64,000 nt of DNA from positions 4,464,001-4,528,000 of the forward strand of contig CAVNZM010000004.1 in the NCBI GenBank assembly GCA_963693365.1. Direction: 5' to 3'. The notes under the pieces are model-generated. The model was not told the origin of the DNA and ran no database searches. It saw only the letters and a list, made by a program, of their open reading frames with translations. The position numbers were made by a program, and so were the translations under genes. This document shows, piece after piece, positions 50,132 to 61,818 of this stretch. Origin of the DNA: Amoebidium appalachense (lineage: Eukaryota > Ichthyosporea). Every line of letters starts with the position of its first letter. Position 1 is the first letter of the stretch.

Positions 50132-51204
50132 ACTCACTCTCACACTCACACTCGCACCACACGTACACACATGCATTCACTTTTGCACAATCAATGACTT
50201 ACCCACGTGCTCACACCCCAACTCACTCACCCTGCCCCACTCTCCCCTTCCCCCCCCCCCCCTCCCCCCCCCCCCCCCCCCCTCCCTCCCACCTCTCAGC
50301 CGGCCTCTTGTTCCTCCATCTATCTTGGGAGCTCCCCTCTTGTCCTTCAAGCCACCGTTATATCGTTAAACACTTTGCTCCTTCCCCATTATATACCATT
50401 TCGTATGTCAACCCTATCATCCCCCCCCCCCCCCCCCCCCCCCTCAACAACACACACAAATACACACACACACACACACACCACCACCACCACCCACCCA
50501 CTAGCCCACCCCCCACCCACCCACCCATCCACCACACCTGGCCTCCTGTTCCGCTCCCTTACCCCTCCTTCTTGTCTCTTCTTACAGACCTCCTCCCTCT
50601 CCTCTACTTCCTCCAGTCTCCCGCCTTACTTCTTCGCTCCTCCTTCCTCCCTTGCGCCACTAGAAGTATTTTTGCCATTTTACGGCAATGGATTTTTTCA
50701 ACTTCTTCTTTCCCCCCCCCCTCCCCCAATAATAATAATAATAATAAGAATAAGAATAAGAATAAGAATAAGAATAAGAATAAGAATAATAAATAAAAAA
50801 TAAAAAATTACAAATAAAACCAATATAAAAACATTATACAAAAAATAATTTAAAATCTTAACATACCCATTACCTCCACAGGTGGGTTTGGACTATAGCC
50901 CGCACATTCTCGGGAGTAGCGATCCTGAGGGGGTTAAGGCAGTGCAGCGTGAATGCCTAATTAGGCAAGCAGAGCTGGCACGTGACCTGGGCCTACCCCT
51001 TAACCTGCACAGCAGATCGGCGGGACATCACGTGATACAGGTGCTAAAGGAGTTGCAGGTGGGTGGGTGGGCGAGTGGGTAGTGGGGGGGGTGGGCGGGT
51101 GGGCGTGTGGGCGGGTGGGGGGGGTGGGTGGGTGGGTGGGTGGGTGGATGGGTGGGGTGGTGGGGGTGCGGGTGGGTGGGTGAGTGGTTGGGTTGGGAGG
51201 GAGG

Positions 51205-51235
<31 letters not shown>

Positions 51236-51386
51236 GGGGCGCAGATGTCCGTGTGGGGTGTTTGGGGGGGGGGGGGGGGGTGGTATTTTGTGAATGTGAG
51301 AGGGGAGAAGGGGTTAGTGCGTGGGTGAACGTGGGTGGCCGCATGGGTGCATTTGTGTGGGGAGGTTGTTTTTTTTTTTTTTTTTT

Positions 51387-51430
<44 letters not shown>

Positions 51431-51751
51431 GTGGTTAATGAGTACTGGGAAAGGAAACGTAAGGGAAGAGAAACTGGGTGGTTGACCGAAAGATGCCTGT
51501 GTATTGGTTGGCTCGGAGTTTCTAAAGGTACCCAGGGGCACTTGCACACACACACACGGCCATCCACATACCAACGTGCACGCACATGCGCTATACAAAA
51601 CGGTACTCGAGAACATGTACACGCATGCGAACATTCACCACACATCCTGTAATGACCATGTCCTGGTGACCCCCATATACATATATCCCTACACCACGGA
51701 CACACACCAAGAAATTTATCCATCCTCCCTCACCCCCCTCCCCCCCCCCCC

Positions 51752-51782
<31 letters not shown>

Positions 51783-51802
51783 ACACCGTGGCACACATAC
51801 AG

Positions 51803-51864
<62 letters not shown>

Positions 51865-51937
51865 CCCCCACCAAGCACGCACACACGTGTGCACACACAC
51901 ACACTCCCCCCCCTCCCCCTCCCCCCCCCCCCCCCCG

Positions 51938-51980
<43 letters not shown>

Positions 51981-52302
51981 GATCAAGGACGCAGTTCTTC
52001 ACGCATTCGACGGCAAGCCACACTATGCAGAGGACGGAGCAAAACACGGCTACTACTTCTCCGTTCCGCCGTCAATCGTCCGATCCCCCAAAAAACAGAA
52101 AATGGTTAAGCGTCTACCAATAGAATCCCTCCTTTTGGAAACCGATTCGCCCGTTTTGGGCCCGGAGAAGGACGTGAGGAACGAGCCGTGTAACGTTGCT
52201 GTGGCGTGCAGGGCGATTGCTGAGATAAAGGGCATGAAAGTTGAGGATGTAGCGCGGATTACGAGCGAAAATACACATAAACTGTTTAGGAAGTTGCGCT
52301 AG
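49520..52302 (+). CDS. TATDN3-type TatD metal-dependent deoxyribonuclease
   Basis: Three exons, all phase 0: 49520-49819, 50882-51058, 51982-52302, giving 265 residues, close to animal TATDN3. All six metal ligands of the TatD family are present: His14 and His16 ([10 protein letters not shown]), Glu100 (AVGEVGLDY, split by intron 1), His143 (NLHSRS), His166 (LHAFDG) and Asp214 (LETDSP). The stretch [12 protein letters not shown] and [10 protein letters not shown] are typical of TATDN3. The family is a TIM-barrel phosphohydrolase acting on DNA ends, with 3'-5' exonuclease and AP endonuclease activity reported for human TATDN3. The first ATG in this frame is used. A poly(A) signal AATAAA lies at 52341-52346, 39 nt after the stop. 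Introns hold poly-C, (CA)n, GGGT-rich and T/G tracts; intron 2 ends in a CA array. Confidence 0.95.
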
Positions 52303-52740
52303 AAGGGGCTGGGGTTGATTAAGGATTCCTAAGAACCGTAAATAAATTGTGGTTTACCCTGCAAAAATGCGCGAATTTCGTGTAAGAACGGGTGAAAATG
52401 CTCGGAGAATCGGTTATGCTTTGTTTCTTAGTGTGCTGTACAGATTGACTGTCTGGTGGTACCATTTCGAGACTCGTAGTCTATATAAATGCGATACATG
52501 CCTTGATCGAATGGTGTGTAGGTGGTCGCAGACAGCATGAATTCAGTGACCCGATGAATCTGCCTAATGAATGTGCAGACGGCCTAGCACGATGCATGTC
52601 TGTTTTGTCCCCTCGGCAGAACTCATTCCACACATTACTCCCTCTCCCTAACACCTACCCCCTCCGGCCATGGCCTAACCTCCATTCTCCCCCCCTCCCC
52701 CCCTTCCCCCCCTCCCCCCCCCCCCCCCCCAAACCCTCCC

Positions 52741-52782
<42 letters not shown>

Positions 52783-52959
52783 CGGGGCCCAGGGGGAATT
52801 CAATGCATGGCTTTCGATCTGTGCTCACTACACAATTGCCACATCATAATCGGAAACTATGATAGTGAAACATCTTCTGGCCAATATACATACGTGGATG
52901 TGTACTCATGCACACACACTGCACACGCACAGGCGCACGCACGTGCGCGCACACACACA

Positions 52960-53012
<53 letters not shown>

Positions 53013-53320
53013 CACACACTAACACCTCCACCAGCTACCTCCACCGCCGCCGCAAAGGAACTTTTGGGAGGAAAATGGAAACATCCTCATTGGACACCAC
53101 TTTGCTTGTGCTTTTCTCAAGTCAACCGCTTAGTCATCCTTCCCTCCCCGTGCCCGGCCGGGGCCTTCCTCGGCCTCCCCCATATCTCTCTCTCTCTTCC
53201 CCTCCCCCCCCCCCCCCCCCCCCCCTCCCTCCCTCCCTCCCCGAGTCCCTCCGCCCTCCAAAACCCCACCCCGCGTCGCCCCCCCTCCCCCCCCCCCCCC
53301 CTCCCCCCCTCCCCCCCCCC

Positions 53321-53367
<47 letters not shown>

Positions 53368-53733
53368 AAAAAAAAAAGACAGACACAGTGGACCCCACCG
53401 CACCGTGTGGGGCTTTGGAGTTCTTTTCGATAGCATTTAGTCTGCACTTTGATCTTTTTGGTGGGTGCATACTGAGGCCCAAACCGTTAAGTCTTCCCAA
53501 CAGAACGAGATGCTCATAATAACTGTGGTGCGGATTGAGTTCCCGTGTACCTCCTCCATTCCTTTACCATTTTTGAAAAAAAAACAAAACAAAAAAAAAA
53601 AAACAAGGGGAAAGAAAGATAGGAGAAAGAAGAAAGGAAAATGCTAATAAGGAGATTAAGGACCAGGCCAAGAAACTGGACAAAAGAGGATGCCCATTGG
53701 CGGCGGCGAGCGCGTGGGTGGGCGGGCGGTCGT

Positions 53734-53797
<64 letters not shown>

Positions 53798-54039
53798 AAG
53801 GGAAAGTCTTCAAGAAAGAAAGAAAAGAAATGACAGGAGCATTGGGAGGGAGGTGACCAAAGCAAAGGGGTTTGGAAGAAAGCCTTCGGGATGAAAAACG
53901 CTCTAAAGGAGATTGAACAGAAGAAGAAATGGGGAACGAATTTATCAAGGGGATCAACCAGGAAATGAAAGCGAAGAAGAAAAGGAAGAAAGAAAACTCT
54001 ATGGGAAAGAATTCGAAAGATAGCGAGGGGGGGGGAGAA

Positions 54040-54074
<35 letters not shown>

Positions 54075-54327
54075 GGATTTCACAAGGGGACACGCCCGCG
54101 GCCCCGTGCGCCCGCACACACACACACGCACACGCACGTGTACACACACATACACACACACACGCACACACACACACACGCACGCACACACACACACACA
54201 CAGAAGACACACACACACCAACACGACAAATACACACACAGATAAGATAGAGGCGAACACACACCCCCAGGCTCAGATTGCCACACCGTGGACACACGTG
54301 CGCATGCGCGGGCAAGCTTGCGCACAG

Positions 54328-54398
<71 letters not shown>

Positions 54399-54914
54399 GA
54401 CCAACCTCTAGAACTCCCAATATGTTGATTGGCTGGATCTAGATTTTAGAGATGCCAAAACCATTGTTCATTGGTAGATATCCAAAGTCAATTACCATTG
54501 GTTTGTTATAAACCAATCATCACGTCTAAGCCAAATATGGCTATTTATTCTGGATTTGTATTAGTGGTGACAAACAACCAATCTAATTGGTGGTAGTCCA
54601 TTAGATTCAAACGTTTCGAGGGTATACGGCAGACACTCCCAGTTGCAAAGAGGTCACAGAACACCAAAGTAGAAGGTGTATATAACTAGCAATAGAACAT
54701 TATGGATGCATAAAGTCAAGAAGCATCTTTCATATTTAACTAATGGCTGTCGTTTTGAGCCCTCGTAGTTTGTATGACATGAAAGTGTAACTTCGAATTC
54801 ATCTCATCATACATGTTTACAACTTAGTGGAATTACAACCAGTGAAAATCTTTCTCGGTCCCTCGGCTCACACACAACTAAGTGTAGTAGGCCTAGCTAG
54901 CTACTGTGGTCACA
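52303..54914. repeat. Intergenic with poly-C, (CA)n and (GCAC)n
   Basis: Contains poly-C at about 52680-52780 and 53200-53357, (CA)n at 52960-53012, a T/G tract at 53737-53797, CA-rich DNA at 54115-54240 and (GCAC)n at about 54328-54398. The last 500 bp are ordinary sequence holding the promoter of the next gene. No gene is seen. Confidence 0.6.
54428..54685 (+). promoter_or_regulatory. CCAAT cluster and TATA box of the alpha/beta hydrolase gene
   Basis: Six CCAAT/ATTGG pentamers lie within 163 bp (54428, 54470, 54497, 54513, 54578, 54586), in both orientations. A TATATAA follows at 54679-54685, about 230 nt before the first ATG. This is the densest such cluster I see in the window. Confidence 0.6.
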
Positions 54915-56374
54915 ATGGCTGACTTCAGTTCCAAAGGTGGCGCCGCGCAAAACAGCGTCGACGCCACAACAGACACTCGCAAACCCTCTCTCCGACCGCC
55001 TCACACGTGCAACAGTACAAAATCTTTTGGACGGGGCACACTCGCGCAAATCTTCCATCGCCGAATTCATCGACGAAAACGTGAAAGCAGAACCATCACT
55101 CGAAGACAGAATTCACGAACTTAAGTGCATGGAGGAAAAAGAGGACTATAAAGGGGTTATAGAAGGCTTGCGCAAGTTGGTGTCACAAGACAGAGCCGTG
55201 CTTGAAAATCAGTGGGTGAAAGCGTGGATGGGGAGGCGGTGGCGTAATATTTTCATCCGCGAAGCGTGCACAGACGGTTACGCTCTCTCTGGTTGCCGTC
55301 CCCATGGGTACGGTCAGATTGCCTCCGTAATTGCTGGCATTGCATTCTATCTATGGTACCACTACGGAGCAGAGTCAGGGACACTAGCGTCTTCTGTTTT
55401 CTATGTCGCCCTTTTCGCGATTTCTTTTTACGCAAAACGCGATCTCAGCTATGAGGAAGAGCGCAAACCCGCACGCGCCATCGCTGAAACGTATCTACGC
55501 ATGAGCGGACCCAACGAGTGGATCTACGTTACCGGTGGCAATGGGGTTAAACCCATGCCTGCACCCGTTTTTCCCGAAAAAATCGACATGGGGGTACTGT
55601 TTGCACCTGGTCTCATCAATGGCTATCTGCCTGTGCGTGAGTTTGTCACAGCGATGCCCATGATTGAGAGGAGGTTTCCCGGGGTGAAGGTGCTGCGCGC
55701 TGATGTGCACCCAATGAGGAGCTGCGAGGATAATGTGGAGGTGGGTGCACTAAGATCCCCCCCCCCCCCCCCCCCCCCCCCCCCACCTTCCCCTAGCAAT
55801 GCTCCCTTCCCCTCTCCTTCTCTTCCCCACAGAAAACACGTTCATTAATTGAGCTGAGTCGCTCTTTGTTCAGTTAATCCCCCCCCCCCCCCCCCCGGTC
55901 CCCCCTCCTCTCCCCTATTATACCAATGCAGCATATGCATCCCCCCCCCCCCCCCCCCCCCCCCCTCCCACCCCCCTCCCACCCCCCTCCCCGTACACTC
56001 CCCTCTCCCCACCCACCCACACACACACACACACACGTGTCTGCCGCTCCGTGCTGCACACCGGCAGCCCCTCTTGTCACCTGCTTTCTGTTCGTTACTT
56101 GAATTGTTGTGTTTCGTCGATTATACTCTCATTTTTCTAGAATTCCCTTCCATGCGTTTCTGAGGTAACACCGTTCTGTATGTACCTACAAACCCCAACA
56201 CTTGAGAAACCCCTACCCCCCCCCCCCTCCCCCCCCCCCCTTCTTTCCCCCCTGGTCGGGTCCTTACCTCACATGTATCTCTCCGCTTTACAATTGTGTA
56301 ACTACGGATGTTCACATAGACATATTCCGGCTAAGCCTAAAGTAAAGAATTCATCTATCATCCCATCACCCCCT

Positions 56375-56415
<41 letters not shown>

Positions 56416-56777
56416 CCCCGCCCTTCTCCCCATTGGGTATGCAAAAACCTTTGCTTTTGCTTTTGCACCCGTGCTAAGAATGGGTGACCTATATACTCGC
56501 CCAACGGTCCCTATGATCCCCCCCCCCCGCCCCCCCCCCCCCCCCCCCCCACCCCCACCCCCCCCCCCACCCCCCCCCCCAAAAAATAAAAATAAATCTA
56601 ACCCATTAACCCACCCACACACGTGCGCACGCAGGCACCCTTACGGTACGCACGCACACACGCATGCATGCACACACACATGCACGCACACACACACACA
56701 CCAATATTTTGATTTATGTTTGTTCTTTTGTTTTTGTTTCTGTCTCCCTCTTTTTTTTGACGGCGCGCGCGCCCGCG

Positions 56778-56808
<31 letters not shown>

Positions 56809-56814
56809 GCGCGC

Positions 56815-56851
<37 letters not shown>

Positions 56852-56871
56852 CCGTCGCACGTACGCACGCA

Positions 56872-56903
<32 letters not shown>

Positions 56904-57463
56904 CACACACACACAAAAAAAAAAAAAAAAGAATTTAAAAAGAAAGAAAAAAAAGGGGAAAAACGTAATAACGGGGCATAATAACTTATATAAAACCACA
57001 CAGGACATCCGTAATGCAGTAAACAAAGGAATCGGCCGCGATCCAAACAGTCAACTCACCCAAGAGGGCTACCCCTTCCCCGAAAAATTCATCGCGATCG
57101 GATTTTCAAAGGGGGCACCGGACCTTTTGACTGCATGCGTTGAAGACCCCGAGATCAGAAAACGGTGCAAGGCGCTGTACACGTGGGCCGGATGCATAGG
57201 GGGGTCCTATATGGCGGATGAGGCTTACGAGACGAAATTCAAGGGGTTCAATAGCAATGTGTTCAAGAGGATTGATGGCTGGTTAGCTAAGGTATGTGTC
57301 CCCCAGAGGCAAAGTCTATGGACCGTTGAAAATTCAGCATTTTTAACACTCGGTCTGAAACGGGGGGGGGGGGGGGGGGGAGGGGGGCGGAGAAGGGGGG
57401 AGGGGGGAGGGGAGGATGGGGGAGGGCAAGGAAGGGAGGAAATCGAGATGGTGTGTGCGTGGG

Positions 57464-57494
<31 letters not shown>

Positions 57495-58670
57495 TCATAA
57501 ACAAGGCCACGTGTACTCAATCCACTGTGTGCATGTGCAAACGCTCTTGCAGCCACATGTATGTACGCACACAAAGGAGTGAACTGTACTGGGATCATGA
57601 TTTGCTAGGCATGTATCGTGGCACACAAGCGCGTCGTTGTTACATCACCACAAGAGCAAAACCTAGTTCCGTCCAACTCCCCCCCCCTCCCCCCCCCCTC
57701 CCCACCCCCTCCCCTTGACATCCCTCCCCCCTCGCCTCCCCCTCCCCTGGGGCACGCCAACACACTAGCACATACACTCAGCGTATGTGCATACACAAGT
57801 ACCTGCAGACAGTTGCAGAAAGTAATCAAACACAAACACCTAACAATCGGATCTCCTTTCCCACCTTGCACAAAAGAACACGGAGGTACAGGGCCACAAA
57901 GACTTGAACATGCATACCCGTGTACACCTCACCCCAACCAACTTTTTCTTTACATATCGAATGTTATTCTTTCAAACCCCCCCCCCCCCCTTTATCCCCC
58001 CCCCCCCTTCCCCGCAGCGCTCCCCCCCCCCCCCCCCCCTCCTCTCCCCCCTCCCTGATCACCACCATGGGCCACCCAGTCACCGTTCCCCAGCTCCCCC
58101 CCCCCCCCTTCCCCTCCCCCCCCCCCCCCCCCCCCCCACAAAAAAAGAAAGGAAAGATAAAAAACTCCTATCTTTCGCCTCCCGGGCTGATCTATCCAAT
58201 AAACCCCCCCACAGGTGGACAAATACATAAATTTGCGCCGTGGCCCCTTTTATCGCCCAACAGAAGTCAACGTCGATGAGGCCGTAAAGTCCCTCACCAC
58301 GCACTACCGCGAGGCGTACAACAAAAAACACATTCCCGATTACCGGAAATTCGATTTCCCGATATTCAACATGACGGGAAGCACCGAGCACGAAAACCTG
58401 CCGTGGTTCAACGAGGGCGGGTGCATTCTCCTCAATCGTTGGGACGGAAATAACGATATGCAAGTAACACAGGAGGAGGCGAAAATGGATTATTTGCCGC
58501 GTGCAGCGCATTTAGTTATGTTTCACGCAAACCACTGGGATATGTCGTTTCCTACGTTCCCCTGGTGGGGTACTCTCGGGTCCAGGTACCTCGTGCACAA
58601 GTTCCCGAAGGACGCGGCAATGGCTGCGATGGTGCTGCTTGCTATTGAGTTGGGGTTGATGGAGGCGTAG
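54915..58670 (+). CDS. Membrane-anchored alpha/beta hydrolase, 5' frame unresolved
   Basis: Exons: first exon to 55740, then 57004-57291 and 58215-58670, all joined in phase 0. The coding frame is open from 54901 and gives 515 codons counted from 54937, but it has no ATG before 55129. The well-placed ATG at 54915 (ACAATGG) is in another frame and reads about 20 plausible residues first. Two hydrophobic segments (about 127-143 and 150-166) look like a membrane hairpin. Next come [13 protein letters not shown] and the nucleophile elbow GFSKG (Ser303). Candidate acid Asp441 is in RWDGNND and candidate His468/471 in HANHWD. This is the usual Ser-Asp-His order of esterases and lipases; the substrate is unknown. 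Either an indel lies between 54915 and about 55000, or translation starts at 55129, or an unseen 5' exon splices in. Confidence 0.8.
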
Positions 58671-59425
58671 GGGTGGGCAGTTGTACGACTAACTAGTCAT
58701 GTCTTGTGAACCGTGACTCTTTATTTTTATTTTTATTTTTTATTTTTTTGTCCCGTTTCACCTCATAGAGGCTTCCGTCTTCCAATTGGCTCTGCCTATA
58801 TATACTTCCAGGCAGGATGGTATACCTACATCAGAATACTACTACGGTACTAATATGCCTTTACACGTTCCTATCTACTAGATATGCTTAGTCAATCTAA
58901 ATTATGCATGTGGGGAAGAATCCGTGACTCGGTGCCTCTATTCAAACTTGATGATCTATGTAGCCGACATTGATAATGCACTGTTAAATTTTTCCTCCTT
59001 TTCTCCTTTTTTTTTTTGCCGTTTGTGGCAGACTGAACGGTATTACATAGTACACAGCTAAATCACAAGGTATGGTTAACGTATACTACTGTAGTAGCTC
59101 CAAAGTTTAACTTGAATCCAATTCATAGCACAACTACTGGCAGCCACATCTTAGCACGACTCATACAAATCTACTAGGCTAGTAACCTTCTACACTTTTC
59201 AGCGCATTTTTATGAGCCACCGCTGGGATAACGAGAATTACTCAGGGGGGAAGTGGGGTAGGGGGGCACAAGGGGGGAGGGGGGGGGGGGGGGGGGGGGG
59301 GACGGTTGGTAATGGATGTTGGTGTTTGTGGTGATGGTGGTATTGGGGTGGGTGCCACGTGAGTGGGTGGGTGGGTGGGTGGGTGGGTGGGTGAGAGAGT
59401 GGGTGAGTGGGCGGGTGGGTAGGTT

Positions 59426-59474
<49 letters not shown>

Positions 59475-60032
59475 ATAGTGGTGCATTCTAAGCACAGTGG
59501 ATGCTTTTGTGTAATTCACGCTAAGTAGAATATCCACAGACTGGTGCTTTGGGGTATTCTTCTGTTTTCTGCACTGCCAGTAAGATGGGACTGTTAGTTG
59601 AGCCTCGGTACCTTTTTGCTTTAGCCTTAAGCAAACCGTTGAACACTATTGTTGATAGAATAATTGAGCCTCTCTGCACATTTCTCCCTGTTACTTCCGG
59701 TTGCGGGATAAGGCCCAACCACATCGGTCAAGAACTTGCTCTGACGGAATTATTCTGCGAAAAGCCAAATTTATTCTGCAAAAACCAAGGATTATTTCTG
59801 CAAAAAGCAGAATTGTTTTGCAAAGCACAATTTATTTAGTCGAAGCAGAAGTTCCTGCATATTATTTTCTCCACAAATCAGCTCACGGCCGCAGAATGAA
59901 CCGTTAAAGCAGCTTAAGCCTGCTAATGCTTGTTTTAACAAAAAGCTCTGCTTTTAGCAGAATACCTCGGCTTCTAGCAGAATAAATTGGCCTTTACCTT
60001 TAATAATATTCCATTTTATGATATAACCCCCT

Positions 60033-60086
<54 letters not shown>

Positions 60087-60267
60087 CACACACACCGGTG
60101 CCGGGAGCACTTGCTCGATCAACAGAGGCTAAATGCGGCCTATAATAGACTATGTCATACTGGTGAGATTACATCTGCACGAGTCATCACGGCCCTGTGC
60201 TGCTGTGGGGAATGTGCTGTTTAGGTGTGATGCATCTGACAGTCAACCTTCAGCCATTCGCAATTTC

Positions 60268-60364
<97 letters not shown>

Positions 60365-60764
60365 TGAGAGAGAGAGAGGGAGGGAGAGAGAGAGAGGGAG
60401 GGAGAGAGAGAGAGAGAGAGGAGAGAGAGAGTGTGTGTGTGTGCGTGTACAATTTTCACCAAACAGTCCAAGTGGCCAGTGTTTACATAATTTGTGGCCA
60501 TGGCTATTGGTTAGCCAGTGGTCGCTACGTCATCAGTCTCTCTCAGACTCTAACAAAAAGGATTCTTTTCTGTGAGCATGGTAAGCGCCATGTAGCCTAA
60601 TCAACCACTCATCCGCCACAAAACTATAAAACGCATAAGGTGTGTTCTTGAGTTGTGTTCTTGAGCTGTACTCACCTGGTAGATACGGCATATACCAATA
60701 CAGTTACCGAATTACAAGTCCTATCACCTCACGGATTATTAATTTTACACATCAGCACGCCACC
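58671..60764. other. Intergenic with G/C tracts and TTCTGCAAA repeats
   Basis: 58671-59240 is plain AT-rich DNA with a (TTTTTA)n patch near 58720. Poly-G lies at about 59280-59301 and 59429-59472 with GGGT repeats between them. A degenerate 20-25 bp repeat based on TTATTCTGCAAAA covers 59745-59840, with inverted relatives at 59940-59990. Poly-C covers 60035-60085 and CA/GA repeats 60267-60432. No gene is seen. Confidence 0.5.
60506..60631 (+). promoter_or_regulatory. CCAAT and TATA boxes of the duplicated-presequence gene
   Basis: ATTGG at 60506-60510 and TATAAAA at 60625-60631, which is 134 nt before the ATG at 60765. Both lie outside the 258-bp duplication, so there is one promoter for both start codons. 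Confidence 0.6.
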
Positions 60765-61235
60765 ATGAGTGCTTTCCCTCGTTACATTCGCACCCACACC
60801 CCCTCTCAACGACCGGCACAACTGCGATTTTTGCCACTTATCGTTCGCCGTCATGTAACCACCAACCAAGCAACATCATCAAGCATGGAGCCAACAGGTG
60901 TCACCAGCTGTAGCCTGCACGCCGATCCTCAGAAGCGCGACAAGCAGAAGATGCTCCTGAGTCAGGTGTTTCCTGGACCTATCACCTCACGGATTATTAA
61001 TTTTACACATCAGCACGCCACCATGAGTGCTTTCCCTCGTTACATTCGCACCCACACCCCCTCTCAACGACCGGCACAACTGCGATTTTTGCCACTTATC
61101 GTTCGCCGTCATGTAACCACCAACCAAGCAACATCATCAAGCACGGAGCCAACAGGTGTCACCAGCTGTAGCCTGCACGCCGATCCTCAGAAGCGCGACA
61201 AGCAGAAGATGCTCCTGAGTCAGGTGTTTCCTGGA
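60720..61235 (+). repeat. 258-bp tandem duplication across a start codon
   Basis: Copy 1 is 60720-60977 and copy 2 is 60978-61235. I find one difference in 258 bp (T versus C in AGCATGGAG/AGCACGGAG, changing Met to Thr). Each copy carries about 45 bp of 5' leader, an ATG with ACC before it, and the first 71 codons. Since 258 is 86 codons, the reading frame passes through. Confidence 0.95.
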
Positions 61236-61616
61236 CGGTCGTTCATCCAGCGGCAATGGCAGAAGCATCCGTGCATTCTTGATGGTGACCTTGCCAAACA
61301 TGTTCTGGTTCTATCCAACCTCTTGAGAAGGTTTCAAGATTCACACACATTTCAAAGGGATGTTATAGTTCAAGAAGAGGAAAACCTGGCTGAAAAAGCC
61401 CAGGTTCTTGGTCCTGAGGTTTCTAGATTATTGGAGTCGGATGAAGACAAGCGCTTGGCAATGCTCGCGCTGAGGCTGATAGGACGTTGCCCATTGGTGG
61501 TGACTATTCCAGAAGCCACACTCGAAACACGCCTTGAGAACATCAAGCAGAAGGCTGGAGCGTCAGCTGTGAAAGCAGTCTTGGACCGACCTGACCTGCT
61601 CATAAAGGACTTGTAG
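60765..61616 (+). CDS. Probable mitochondrial protein with duplicated N-terminus
   Basis: One exon, 283 residues, TAG stop. The start MSAFPRYIRTHTPSQRPAQL continues with several Arg and hydroxylated residues and no early acidic ones, as in a mitochondrial presequence. The duplication puts a second copy (including Met87) in frame after a translated leader (PITSRIINFTHQHAT), so initiation at 61023 would give a 197-residue protein. The unique C-terminal part (from about residue 158) is helical and ends with a pattern like LIGRCPLVV, LETRLENIKQKAGAS and LDRPDLLIKDL. This resembles mTERF-type helical repeats (Pro in LxxxPxLL) but is too short and weak for a firm family call. Confidence 0.7.
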   Translation: MSAFPRYIRTHTPSQRPAQLRFLPLIVRRHVTTNQATSSSMEPTGVTSCSLHADPQKRDKQKMLLSQVFPGPITSRIINFTHQHATMSAFPRYIRTHTPSQRPAQLRFLPLIVRRHVTTNQATSSSTEPTGVTSCSLHADPQKRDKQKMLLSQVFPGRSFIQRQWQKHPCILDGDLAKHVLVLSNLLRRFQDSHTFQRDVIVQEEENLAEKAQVLGPEVSRLLESDEDKRLAMLALRLIGRCPLVVTIPEATLETRLENIKQKAGASAVKAVLDRPDLLIKDL

Positions 61617-61782
61617 GGCACACAAATACATAAGAGAAACTGAGGAGTATGTATAAAATAATTAATTGGAAGCTTGCCAAGCTGTGCACTATGAGGGCAT
61701 GTTCGAAGCTCTGGGCTTTGCATGGAGCAGTCTACATTAGTAGTCTAAATCTCCTTATCTAATAGAGCTAGCTGGCCCTTTG

Positions 61783-61818
<36 letters not shown>

